The notes beneath the pieces were generated by a model that was not told the DNA's origin, ran no database searches, and was given only the letters and a program-made list of their open reading frames with translations. Both the position numbers and the translations under genes were made by a program. Shown here piece by piece: positions 37,674 to 46,014 of a stretch of 64,000 nucleotides of DNA. Position 1 is the first letter of the stretch, and each line of letters opens with the position of its first letter. Source of the DNA: an uncultured Bacteroidota bacterium (GTDB lineage: Bacteria; Bacteroidota; Bacteroidia; Flavobacteriales; Flavobacteriaceae); contig CABYFY010000002.1 of NCBI GenBank assembly GCA_902518355.1, positions 62,001 through 126,000 of the forward strand, given 5' to 3'.

Positions 37674-38439
37674 TTTTTATAAAAAATTTAATTTCACTAC
37701 TATTTGGCCATGTGAAATATTTGTTTTTTTCAACATTATTTGGTTTAAGAATTATAGTTTGATCTACAATGCCTAAAATACTATTAAGCATTAATTCTCC
37801 ACCGATTTTTTTTGTTAATAAGTTTAATTTATATATCGATTTTATCCCTTCTATATTAATTTTCTCTTGCAATACTAATTCCCCATTATCAATTTTAGAA
37901 TCCATTAAATGAACAGAACTCCCAGTGTATAATTCTTTAAAGTATAAAACCCAAAAACTAGGCATTATTCCTGAATAATTTGGAAGAAGGGAACAATGCA
38001 GGTTTATACAATTATATTTAGGGATTTTGAGTAATTTATCTTTAAATATAGAAGGTGCAGAATAAGAAACAATAAAATCTAAATTTTTTAATTTTAAATT
38101 TTTTATAAACTCATTATCATTAGGATTTTTTATTCTAGAAAACTTAATATTATTATAAACTGCTAATGATTGTATACTGTTTTCTCCAAAAAATAATTTA
38201 TAATTAAAACATTTATCTAACATATCCTTCAAATTATGAAAGACATACTTTAAACCAAATCGAAATGCTCCTGCAAAAAGAAAAGATTTTAAAAAAAATA
38301 TTTTTTTATTTTCTAGCGATCCTTTTGAAGATATAATATGAATGCTTTTTACTTTTATCCTATCATTAGCAATAAGTATTTTAATATTTTTTGGGATAAA
38401 AAATTTATCTTCCTGTGTAATAATGCTAATATTTATCAT
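37654..38439 (-). CDS. Formyltransferase-family protein (probable sugar N-formyltransferase)
   Basis: Protein of 261 aa with the methionyl-tRNA formyltransferase fold. Visible catalytic triad: Asn and His in CINLHCSLLPNYSGIMP, and Asp in LMDSKIDNGELVLQ. In polysaccharide loci such enzymes use N10-formyl-THF to formylate an amino sugar. The first ~80 residues diverge strongly. The start codon overlaps the upstream GT4 gene by 4 bp and the end overlaps the deacetylase by 20 bp. Confidence 0.82.
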   Translation of the reverse strand: MINISIITQEDKFFIPKNIKILIANDRIKVKSIHIISSKGSLENKKIFFLKSFLFAGAFRFGLKYVFHNLKDMLDKCFNYKLFFGENSIQSLAVYNNIKFSRIKNPNDNEFIKNLKLKNLDFIVSYSAPSIFKDKLLKIPKYNCINLHCSLLPNYSGIMPSFWVLYFKELYTGSSVHLMDSKIDNGELVLQEKINIEGIKSIYKLNLLTKKIGGELMLNSILGIVDQTIILKPNNVEKNKYFTWPNSSEIKFFIKNGGKIY

Positions 38440-39623
38440 TTCAAATATTTTAAAATTGATTTTGAAAGTTTACTATTAATTTTTGATCTCGAAAATTCTT
38501 TTATAAACTTTGATCTGTCATAAGATAAACTTAAGTCAATTTCATTTATTCTTTTTACAATTTGATTTACATCTTCCGGGGCTGCTATAAAAACACCCTC
38601 GAGGTTACTTTTTATAAAATCTCTACAATATCCATCAACAACCGCTACTATAGGCTTATTAAATGAAGAATACTCAAATAATTTTGAGGGTATAACTCTC
38701 AAAAAAGCATCTAGTTTACCTAGTTGAAAAAAAAGAATATCAGCGTCATTATAAATCTCCATAAGTGTATTTCTTTTTACAGGACTATGCACAAATATAT
38801 TGGTGCAATTATTATTTTTTATTTCTAAAATTAGATTATTTTTTCTTGACCCATCCCCATATATATGAAGCTCATAATTTTCACCAAGAAGATTTAAAGT
38901 AGCCGGAAGAGTTTTGTCTAAATCTTGGGAAGAGCCAATATTTCCTGCATAAACAATTTTCTTCAGTTTATTTTTTTTGATTGTTCGATTAGGTCTGTTT
39001 TCTAAAAATATTTCATCTATACCGTTAGTATAATAGTAAAATTTTGCATTGACTCCATAATTATATTTTTTGAAATAATCTTTAAAACCAGCTGAAACGA
39101 TATTTATTGCACTAGCTCTATTGAATGTATATTTTTCAATAAAAGGTAAAATTAAATTTAGAAAGAATGAAATAACTTTACTTTTTTTATATACATCTAA
39201 AATTGTTTCTTTAAAAATATCTCTTATATCTAGAAACAACATAGCTTTATTTTTTCTTGCTAATCTTGAACCTAAAAATGCTGTGAATAATCTAGATGAT
39301 GAAGCATACACTAAATCATATTTATTATTTTTTGTGATTTTTAAAACATTTATATAAAAAATTACAAATAGTTTTATTTGATTAAATATGCCACCTTTAT
39401 GATTTGGAAGTTTAATCCTTCTTATTGTTAAATTTTCAAATTTTTTTTCAAAGTCTTTAGAATTTACTTTATAACTGTCATATCGATTAGGATGAGTCGA
39501 TATAACATCTATAGAATCATTTTTTTTCATCATTGAATGTAAGTCTTTTATTAAAGATGAATTTCTAAATGATCCTGCACAAAGATCTGGTTCAAAATAA
39601 AATGTCAGAAAAAGTATTTTCAT
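38436..39623 (-). CDS. Glycosyltransferase family 4
   Basis: GT-B fold glycosyltransferase, 395 aa. N-terminal acceptor domain starts MKILFLTFYFEPDLCAGSFR; the nucleotide-sugar domain has KKIVYAGNIGSSQDLDKTLP and the conserved loop IPSKLFEYSSFNKPIVAVVD, equivalent to the EX7E region. The sugar it adds is unknown. Overlaps both neighbours by 4 bp. Confidence 0.9.
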   Translation of the reverse strand: MKILFLTFYFEPDLCAGSFRNSSLIKDLHSMMKKNDSIDVISTHPNRYDSYKVNSKDFEKKFENLTIRRIKLPNHKGGIFNQIKLFVIFYINVLKITKNNKYDLVYASSSRLFTAFLGSRLARKNKAMLFLDIRDIFKETILDVYKKSKVISFFLNLILPFIEKYTFNRASAINIVSAGFKDYFKKYNYGVNAKFYYYTNGIDEIFLENRPNRTIKKNKLKKIVYAGNIGSSQDLDKTLPATLNLLGENYELHIYGDGSRKNNLILEIKNNNCTNIFVHSPVKRNTLMEIYNDADILFFQLGKLDAFLRVIPSKLFEYSSFNKPIVAVVDGYCRDFIKSNLEGVFIAAPEDVNQIVKRINEIDLSLSYDRSKFIKEFSRSKINSKLSKSILKYLK

Positions 39624-41218
39624 AATTCAATTTTCGTTTCTAAATTTTTTTCGAAAACAACTTTTAATTTAATAGCAATTTCTGTTTTATTAAAAGAATG
39701 TGCAAACCTATAAAATTCTTTGTTTATAGAAATATTTTTTCCGTTAAATGATATTTCTATATCTAAGTTTTTAAAAAACACACTAGTATTTTTTATATCA
39801 ATATTTTTTATTGACGGATGGAAATGAAAATGAGCAACTTGTTCATGAATATCTTGTTCACTTAAATCATCATAAATATGAACCGAATCTTTATTTGTAA
39901 TAAAAGTTCGGTTATGAATAACTCCGACCTTTTTGTACCCATCATGGCTCGCTGAAAATTCATTCTCATTTTCAGTAAATGATATTATTTTAGCTCTCCT
40001 AGCTACTCTAAAACCGCCCCAGACTTCTGTCTGTTCATGATCACCAATAGTTACAGTGTTGTGAGAACTAGTTCTTCTTTCTATCTGTCTTCTTTCATTT
40101 TTCTCATATGTGGAAGTTCCGGTATCTACAATAAATGGTAGTTTATTTTTATATAATATAAAATTGAAAATATCTGAATGAACATGTCCTGGTTGATAAG
40201 AAGCTTTTATATCGCCTAAATCCATAAACAACTCGTATTTTTTATTTTTAAACATACGATAACCCGAATCAGTTAATTTAATATCTTTTCTATTAATTCC
40301 TAAAGATTTTCCATAATCTAAAAGCTGTTTGGAGAATGGAGCTATATCAAATGTAGAATCATTAACCATAGGTATATCTCCATTATTAAAAGTCATGTTA
40401 TCCAACCATGATAACATTTTCGAGCTGATTACTTTTAATAAATTTAATAAATCATCATTTTTCCAACTATTCAATTTTATTAACTGAATACAATCTAAAA
40501 CTCTAAATAACATTATTTGATGGTACATAGGCGAAAGCTCAAAATGACCACCATCATCTAATATTTGTTCATTTAATTGTGTCTCTAAAAGTTTTTTAGA
40601 TTTATAATATAGCTTTTCATTTTTAAAATAATAAGCTCCAAATAAAAACGAAAAAGCATTTTCTAATAAGTGATTTCCTAATAAATGATATTCAATATTT
40701 TCAAATAATATTCTATAATGATTGTAGAGCGCTCTATTTATTAACGAATTATTTATTTGATTTTTAGAAAGGAATTTAACCCAATTTATTCCTCTTAACG
40801 AAATAGGATAAGGTTCTTTACCGTCTTTTAAAACCATATCATTTCTTATATAATCTAATATTAAATCTAAACCAATTTCTTTTGTCATTTTATTTTGATT
40901 TAAAAAATCAAAATAGTTTAAATTATATGCCCATAACTTACCATGTTTATTTTCATTCCAATCAATTTTATCTTGAAATTTATGAGAAATTTTTAAAAAT
41001 GTAAACTCAAAATCTGCTTTATATGAACTGTGATTATAGAATTGATCAAACCAATTTAAATTATTAAATATGGAATATTTATTTGAATAGGATTCAGATT
41101 TAATATTTCTTTTAAATCTATAAAGTATCTGATAAATTATCTGTTTTTTTTTTAAAAAAAGGATTGAATAAAAATATAATTTAAATCTTTTGAGCATTAA
41201 TTTTATGAGTTTAGACAA
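39620..41218 (-). CDS. Heparinase II/III-family protein (polysaccharide-lyase fold)
   Basis: Protein of 532 aa with an alpha/alpha toroid followed by a beta-sheet domain. Typical segments: LLGNHLLENAFSFLFGAYYF in the toroid, and ASYQPGHVHSDIFNFILYKN, TGTSTYEKNERRQIERRTSS and HNTVTIGDHEQTEVWGGFRV in the Hepar_II_III domain. It has a basic N-terminus and no clear signal peptide, so a periplasmic location is not obvious. Homologues occur widely in capsule loci, where their exact role (trimming, epimerisation or modification of uronic-acid polymers) is not established. Overlaps the next gene by 8 bp. Confidence 0.88.
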   Translation of the reverse strand: MSKLIKLMLKRFKLYFYSILFLKKKQIIYQILYRFKRNIKSESYSNKYSIFNNLNWFDQFYNHSSYKADFEFTFLKISHKFQDKIDWNENKHGKLWAYNLNYFDFLNQNKMTKEIGLDLILDYIRNDMVLKDGKEPYPISLRGINWVKFLSKNQINNSLINRALYNHYRILFENIEYHLLGNHLLENAFSFLFGAYYFKNEKLYYKSKKLLETQLNEQILDDGGHFELSPMYHQIMLFRVLDCIQLIKLNSWKNDDLLNLLKVISSKMLSWLDNMTFNNGDIPMVNDSTFDIAPFSKQLLDYGKSLGINRKDIKLTDSGYRMFKNKKYELFMDLGDIKASYQPGHVHSDIFNFILYKNKLPFIVDTGTSTYEKNERRQIERRTSSHNTVTIGDHEQTEVWGGFRVARRAKIISFTENENEFSASHDGYKKVGVIHNRTFITNKDSVHIYDDLSEQDIHEQVAHFHFHPSIKNIDIKNTSVFFKNLDIEISFNGKNISINKEFYRFAHSFNKTEIAIKLKVVFEKNLETKIEL

Positions 41219-42251
41219 TGTCTTTGATTACATCATTATAATTTAACATAATGGTTCCGTGACTAATTCCATGAGCTGCTCTTACTTCAAAAACTATATT
41301 ATTATTGAAAAGAAAACCTAATAATCTTATTTCAGTATACCTAGTTATTTTTTGAATACTTACAGGAAAAAAATCTTTATTTATTTGAAATATTTCCTTC
41401 CAATTAATTCCATCAGTACTAGCGTAGACAAATGCTTTTTTTGTTTTATTTACTGTACTTGGTTCTGTAACTGTAGACACTAAATAAAGGGATTCAACTT
41501 TTTTTGCATGAAATACACTACCGCTAACTTTGTGATTTGAAATAATCTTCAAAGTACTTTTATTAAGAGTCCTTATATAGTTAACCTCCTGTGGTGTGTC
41601 AGAGGGAATTATCAATAATTTATCATCTGCAATAATTTCAACGCATCTATATTTTTGGCTACCACCTAGTATTTTTTTGATACCAGAATTATCTAAAAAA
41701 TATATCCTTGATTCAGAATCAGAATCACCAGTTAATATCCACCATCCACAATCATGACTATCATATAAACAGTTATGTATGTGACGAACGTCTCCTTTTT
41801 TAAACTTATGTATAAGATTAAATTCATTAAATCCTTTAATTTTAAAAAGTTTAACAGGCTGACTCCTTTTCTTATTGCTAAAATACTCTCCAAAGATTAT
41901 TTCTTCATTAGATGAATTAAAATTTAATGGCCTACTTCCTTTAAAAGGAATACCCATTTTTATAAATTCTTTAATATTATCATCGTAATAATATATATCA
42001 CTATTAAAAACTAAAAAAAAAGTATTTTTAATTTTAGCTATTCGATGAGACCCTTTTCTTAAAACTCTTCTAGTTATACTAAAATTTTGCAATATTAATT
42101 CAGTCAATGATTTTTCAGGACAGTCATACATAAATTGAAAATTAAAATCTTTGTCTAATATTCCTATTTTGTTACCTTTTTGTATATAGAGATTACTATC
42201 TAAAAAACTTATTGGGTAGAACTTATCGGTTACAAATGAAGGTTTTATCAT
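41211..42251 (-). CDS. Hypothetical capsule-locus protein, beta-propeller-like
   Basis: 346 aa, no signal peptide, no family that I recognise. The sequence is a run of short hydrophobic/aromatic beta strands with phrases such as GWWILTGDSDSESRIYFLDN, AFVYASTDGINWKEIFQINK and FKGSRPLNFNSSNEEIIFGE, reminiscent of BNR/propeller blades that read carbohydrate. It is locked between a heparinase-fold protein (8 bp overlap) and a sulfotransferase (1 bp overlap), so it probably acts with them on the polysaccharide or its precursors. Confidence 0.6.
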   Translation of the reverse strand: MIKPSFVTDKFYPISFLDSNLYIQKGNKIGILDKDFNFQFMYDCPEKSLTELILQNFSITRRVLRKGSHRIAKIKNTFFLVFNSDIYYYDDNIKEFIKMGIPFKGSRPLNFNSSNEEIIFGEYFSNKKRSQPVKLFKIKGFNEFNLIHKFKKGDVRHIHNCLYDSHDCGWWILTGDSDSESRIYFLDNSGIKKILGGSQKYRCVEIIADDKLLIIPSDTPQEVNYIRTLNKSTLKIISNHKVSGSVFHAKKVESLYLVSTVTEPSTVNKTKKAFVYASTDGINWKEIFQINKDFFPVSIQKITRYTEIRLLGFLFNNNIVFEVRAAHGISHGTIMLNYNDVIKDIV

Positions 42252-43135
42252 TAAAACAAGATTTTATAGAAATATGCTACAACCCTTGAAAAAAGATTGA
42301 TAGAAAAATTTAAAGGGTAAATAAATTTAAATCTAACGGATTTTTTATATCCGTAGGATTTATAAGCTATTGGTGTAAAAAGTTCTATAAGAAATATTTG
42401 AAATATCGTTAAATCATATTTCCATTTTTGTGAAAAATCTTTAATTGAACCAAAAGTTTCTTTTTTCCAACTAAGTTCTTCATTGGTAACTATTTTTTTT
42501 GAAGTTGATGTAAAATCTAACATAGATTTTTCAAAATTTAATTCCAAAAAGTTACATATACTTTTAATATTTATTTCAGGATTAGAAACTAAATCCTCGT
42601 ACTTTATTTCAATGACATTTGTTTTAATATTATTAACTTTTTTATCATAATTCAGAAGTTGACTATTATAAACAAGACTATGAAAAATTACAGATTTAAA
42701 TTTTGTCCATTTTACTTTAAGTCTTGAAGCCACAACAGATCTTGGATCTCTTATTATATGAATGATTTTAATTTGTTTATCATATTTGATTAAATTTTCA
42801 ATTAAATCTATAGACTTAGGGTCTTTTTCACATATATTTTTTTTGTTTCTTTCTAAAAAGTAATTTAAAATATTTGAATAGAGATCGAAATGATTTGAAG
42901 ATTTATCTATCATTTCAATAACATCCTTCTTGCTTATTTGTAATCTTTTAAGATTAGTGTTTTCTAATAATAGATCATAAATATCTTCATGATTTATTAA
43001 ATCAGATTTTAGTAAACTCAAATATCTGAAAATTTTATTTTCTGGGATACTCTTTATTTCACTATGAGAGCCAATAATTGAATGTAGTAAACTTGTCCCT
43101 GACCTTCCAACTCCTACAATATAAATTAATCTCAT
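42251..43135 (-). CDS. Sulfotransferase family protein
   Basis: PAPS-dependent sulfotransferase, 294 aa. The 5'-phosphosulfate-binding loop is at residues 6-19 (IVGVGRSGTSLLHS) and the 3'-phosphate-binding motif at 129-137 (RDPRSVVAS), preceded by EKDPKS. These are the two diagnostic motifs of the superfamily. The acceptor is most likely the polysaccharide, since the gene overlaps its neighbours by 1 bp within the capsule gene string and the PAPS-making genes cysC/D/N are 8-11 kb upstream in the same string. Confidence 0.92.
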   Translation of the reverse strand: MRLIYIVGVGRSGTSLLHSIIGSHSEIKSIPENKIFRYLSLLKSDLINHEDIYDLLLENTNLKRLQISKKDVIEMIDKSSNHFDLYSNILNYFLERNKKNICEKDPKSIDLIENLIKYDKQIKIIHIIRDPRSVVASRLKVKWTKFKSVIFHSLVYNSQLLNYDKKVNNIKTNVIEIKYEDLVSNPEINIKSICNFLELNFEKSMLDFTSTSKKIVTNEELSWKKETFGSIKDFSQKWKYDLTIFQIFLIELFTPIAYKSYGYKKSVRFKFIYPLNFSINLFSRVVAYFYKILF

Positions 43136-44955
43136 TATTTAAAGTTTTTTTCAATCCAAAAATTCAAAAATAATAATCTATAAATTTTAAATGTATTATT
43201 CTCAATTCCCTCAAAATGACTTATTACAATTTCTTTTACAGTTGATAAGTTTACAAATTTTCCTAAATAATTATTATTTAAGATCTCTAAAAGATAGTCT
43301 TTACCTAACATGTTTATCTTATCATCCAGTGGAGGATGAAATCCACTTTTACGCCTATATATTAAGTCTTTTGGTAAATATTTATATAATATTTTTTTTA
43401 ATGTAACTTTTGATGTTAGTACACTTATTAAATCTTTTTCAGGAAGTGAAATTGAAGATTCGAAAAGATCTTTTGAAGCTAAAGGAACTCGCATTTCAAT
43501 ACTTTGTGCCATGGAAGCTTTGTCAGCTAACAAAAAATTATGTGATAAAAATCCATAAATATCAAATTTCATAGCCGTCTTTATTAACGAATTACTTTTA
43601 CATGAGCTCCATAACTTTTCAGATTCAACTAAAAACATTTTGTGACTTTCTTGGTTGCTTAACTTACTTATTTCTTCCCTATTAAAAGGGGTTAAAAGAG
43701 ACATGTAAGATTCCATTTCAGAATTAGCTTTTGAAAAATCTTTTAAACGACTTATTTTTTTACTCAAAAATTTCGAATACTTTAGTAACGGAAATAAAAA
43801 TTTAAAGAGACTAACATACTTTTTGAAATTAAGTATTAAATATCTTGGATAGCCGCCAAACAATTCATCAGCTCCCATACCACTCAACATAACTTTTAAA
43901 TTTAATTTTCTTGCTTCTTTTGACAATAATGAAGTTGGAAATGAAGTAAAGTCAGCTATTGGTTCTTCATTTAACTCTACTACATGTTTAACTTTATCAA
44001 TAAATGAAGTTTTTTCATTATCAATATTTAAAGTCGTTAGTTTAAATTTTAACTTTTTTGAAATTATTTGAGCATAATAATTATCATCAGTAATTCCAGC
44101 AGATTTTAGCTCCTTAACACTAGATTTAGAAATCAAGAACTTTGAATTTTTAGGTACTTGTGTAGCAATTAAAGAAGAGTCAACACCACCACTGTAAAAG
44201 ACACCTACGGGAACATCTGAAATTAAATGATTTTTAATTGAATTCAATATTTTTTGACTAATTCCTAATTTATTTGAATTATTAATATTAGAAGGTGACC
44301 AATATTGCTTTTTTGTTTGTGATTTTGTTTCTATATTAAATTTTAGATAAGATCCAGGAAATATCTTAAAAATATTTTTGAAACCTGTAAATGGTTCTAG
44401 ATTATACCCAAGATTTAAATAATGAGAAATAAAATTCTTCTCTATTCCCTCGTCTAATTCAATTATTTCTTTTAATCCTCGAACTTCTGAACAAAACGAT
44501 AAAGATTCATTTTCAATTTTGTAATAAAGGGGTTTAATTCCTAATTGATCTCTTACTAGTAAAACATCCTTAGTTTTATTGTCATAAAAGCAAAAACAAA
44601 ACATTCCTGAAAGCTCATTTAATCTTGAAGTTCCAAATCTAATTAACCAATGATATAGCACTTCAGTATCAGATGATGTTTTAAAATCAATATCAATTAA
44701 TTCTTTTTTTAAATCTAAATAATTATAAATCTCACCATTGTATACTAGATGGTATCTATTATTAAAGCTAAAAGGTTGATTAGACCTTGAATCTAAATCT
44801 AATATCGATAAACGAGCATGACCTAATGAAATTTTATTTTTGCCATTACATATTTCTACATAATCATTAAAATCAGGTCCGCGATGTTTTATTTTTTCAA
44901 GTCCTTTTTTTAAAGAATCAATTTCACCATTAACTTTTCCAATTATTCCGCACAT
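43135..44955 (-). CDS. asnB: Asparagine synthetase B-like glutamine-dependent amidotransferase (copy 1)
   Basis: 606 aa, class II glutamine amidotransferase with Cys2 as nucleophile (MCGIIGKVNG) and IKHRGPDFNDY, GHARLSILDL and NGEIYNY; C-terminal ATP-pyrophosphatase domain with FYSGGVDSSLIAT and GMGADELFGGYPRY. In polysaccharide loci such proteins amidate uronic-acid carboxyl groups instead of making asparagine. It abuts a GT4 gene and overlaps the sulfotransferase gene by 1 bp. A second copy lies 1 kb upstream. Confidence 0.92.
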   Translation of the reverse strand: MCGIIGKVNGEIDSLKKGLEKIKHRGPDFNDYVEICNGKNKISLGHARLSILDLDSRSNQPFSFNNRYHLVYNGEIYNYLDLKKELIDIDFKTSSDTEVLYHWLIRFGTSRLNELSGMFCFCFYDNKTKDVLLVRDQLGIKPLYYKIENESLSFCSEVRGLKEIIELDEGIEKNFISHYLNLGYNLEPFTGFKNIFKIFPGSYLKFNIETKSQTKKQYWSPSNINNSNKLGISQKILNSIKNHLISDVPVGVFYSGGVDSSLIATQVPKNSKFLISKSSVKELKSAGITDDNYYAQIISKKLKFKLTTLNIDNEKTSFIDKVKHVVELNEEPIADFTSFPTSLLSKEARKLNLKVMLSGMGADELFGGYPRYLILNFKKYVSLFKFLFPLLKYSKFLSKKISRLKDFSKANSEMESYMSLLTPFNREEISKLSNQESHKMFLVESEKLWSSCKSNSLIKTAMKFDIYGFLSHNFLLADKASMAQSIEMRVPLASKDLFESSISLPEKDLISVLTSKVTLKKILYKYLPKDLIYRRKSGFHPPLDDKINMLGKDYLLEILNNNYLGKFVNLSTVKEIVISHFEGIENNTFKIYRLLFLNFWIEKNFK

Positions 44956-46014
44956 CTAAATAGAATTTATTATTTTTTGAAAATTATCTTTATTCCAGTA
45001 TGAAGAATCAAAACTACCTTTCATACTTTTTGCAAATTCATTAATCTCATTAAATTTTTTCTTATTTGTAAGAACTAATTTCATAGCATCATATACAGCA
45101 GTTGTACTTTCAGGTTCAACAAGAATTCCATTTTTAGAGACTAGTTCTGGCATAAAATTAAAGTTAGTAGTTATTATTGGTTTTCCTAAGTTAATACTTT
45201 CAATTAGTGCTCCAGGATAACCCTCTCCTGACCAGTAACTAGGATAAATAATTATATCACAATCCATAATTAGTTCATTAATTTTTTGACTATCTACTTC
45301 ACCTAAATACTGAATGTTCTTGTGTTCTAAATGGTTTTTAATGATGTTCTTATCAAATAATCTTCCGGCAATTTGTAATTCAAAATTGTATCCCTCAGAA
45401 AATAACAAATCACATGATTTTAAAAGTTCACAAATTCCTTTTTCTGGTCTAACATGACCTATGAATAAAAAGCGCTTAACTTTTCGTGAATAAACTTTTA
45501 AACTAACGTCCTTAACAAGTGGTCTGCTAGTTGGAAACCAATATATTTTACATTTATTGAATTTTTCATCTCTAAGTTTTACTTTTAAACCTTTTGTTTG
45601 AATTAAAACTACCGAATTAGAAAAAGTAGCGCGTGCAATTATTTTGTAAATTATACTATTCAAATACTCAAAAAGATCACCCCCAAAAAATCTAAAAATA
45701 AATTTCTTTTTTCTGAAAAAAAGTTTAAAAACAAACCCCCAAATTAAAATTCTTTTTGAATTAGCATGAAAACTTACAATTTTATATTTCCGTATTGAAA
45801 AGAGAATTTGAAGGAAAATTTTTAATTGTGTTTTTAAATTTAATATTCTTGAATTATTGTTAACACTCAAATTAATAAACTTGAAAGAATCCAAAGAATT
45901 AAAAAACACCTCATTTTCATCCAAAAGATATTTAAATGAAATTCTTGTTCCACCAACAGGTGGAGGTAATGGTCCAATTAGCAGGACGCTTATATTTTTA
46001 TGTTTACTTTCCAT
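44956..46014 (-). CDS. Glycosyltransferase family 4
   Basis: GT-B glycosyltransferase, 352 aa. N-terminal loop LLIGPLPPPVGGTRISF; C-terminal half with RFLFIGHVRPEKGICELLKS, IIYPSYWSGEGYPGALIESI and NLGKPIITTNFN, the canonical donor-binding region with the EGYPGALIE (E-x7-E) motif. It sits between the two asnB copies and overlaps the upstream one by 25 bp. Donor and acceptor are unknown. Confidence 0.93.
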   Translation of the reverse strand: MESKHKNISVLLIGPLPPPVGGTRISFKYLLDENEVFFNSLDSFKFINLSVNNNSRILNLKTQLKIFLQILFSIRKYKIVSFHANSKRILIWGFVFKLFFRKKKFIFRFFGGDLFEYLNSIIYKIIARATFSNSVVLIQTKGLKVKLRDEKFNKCKIYWFPTSRPLVKDVSLKVYSRKVKRFLFIGHVRPEKGICELLKSCDLLFSEGYNFELQIAGRLFDKNIIKNHLEHKNIQYLGEVDSQKINELIMDCDIIIYPSYWSGEGYPGALIESINLGKPIITTNFNFMPELVSKNGILVEPESTTAVYDAMKLVLTNKKKFNEINEFAKSMKGSFDSSYWNKDNFQKIINSI

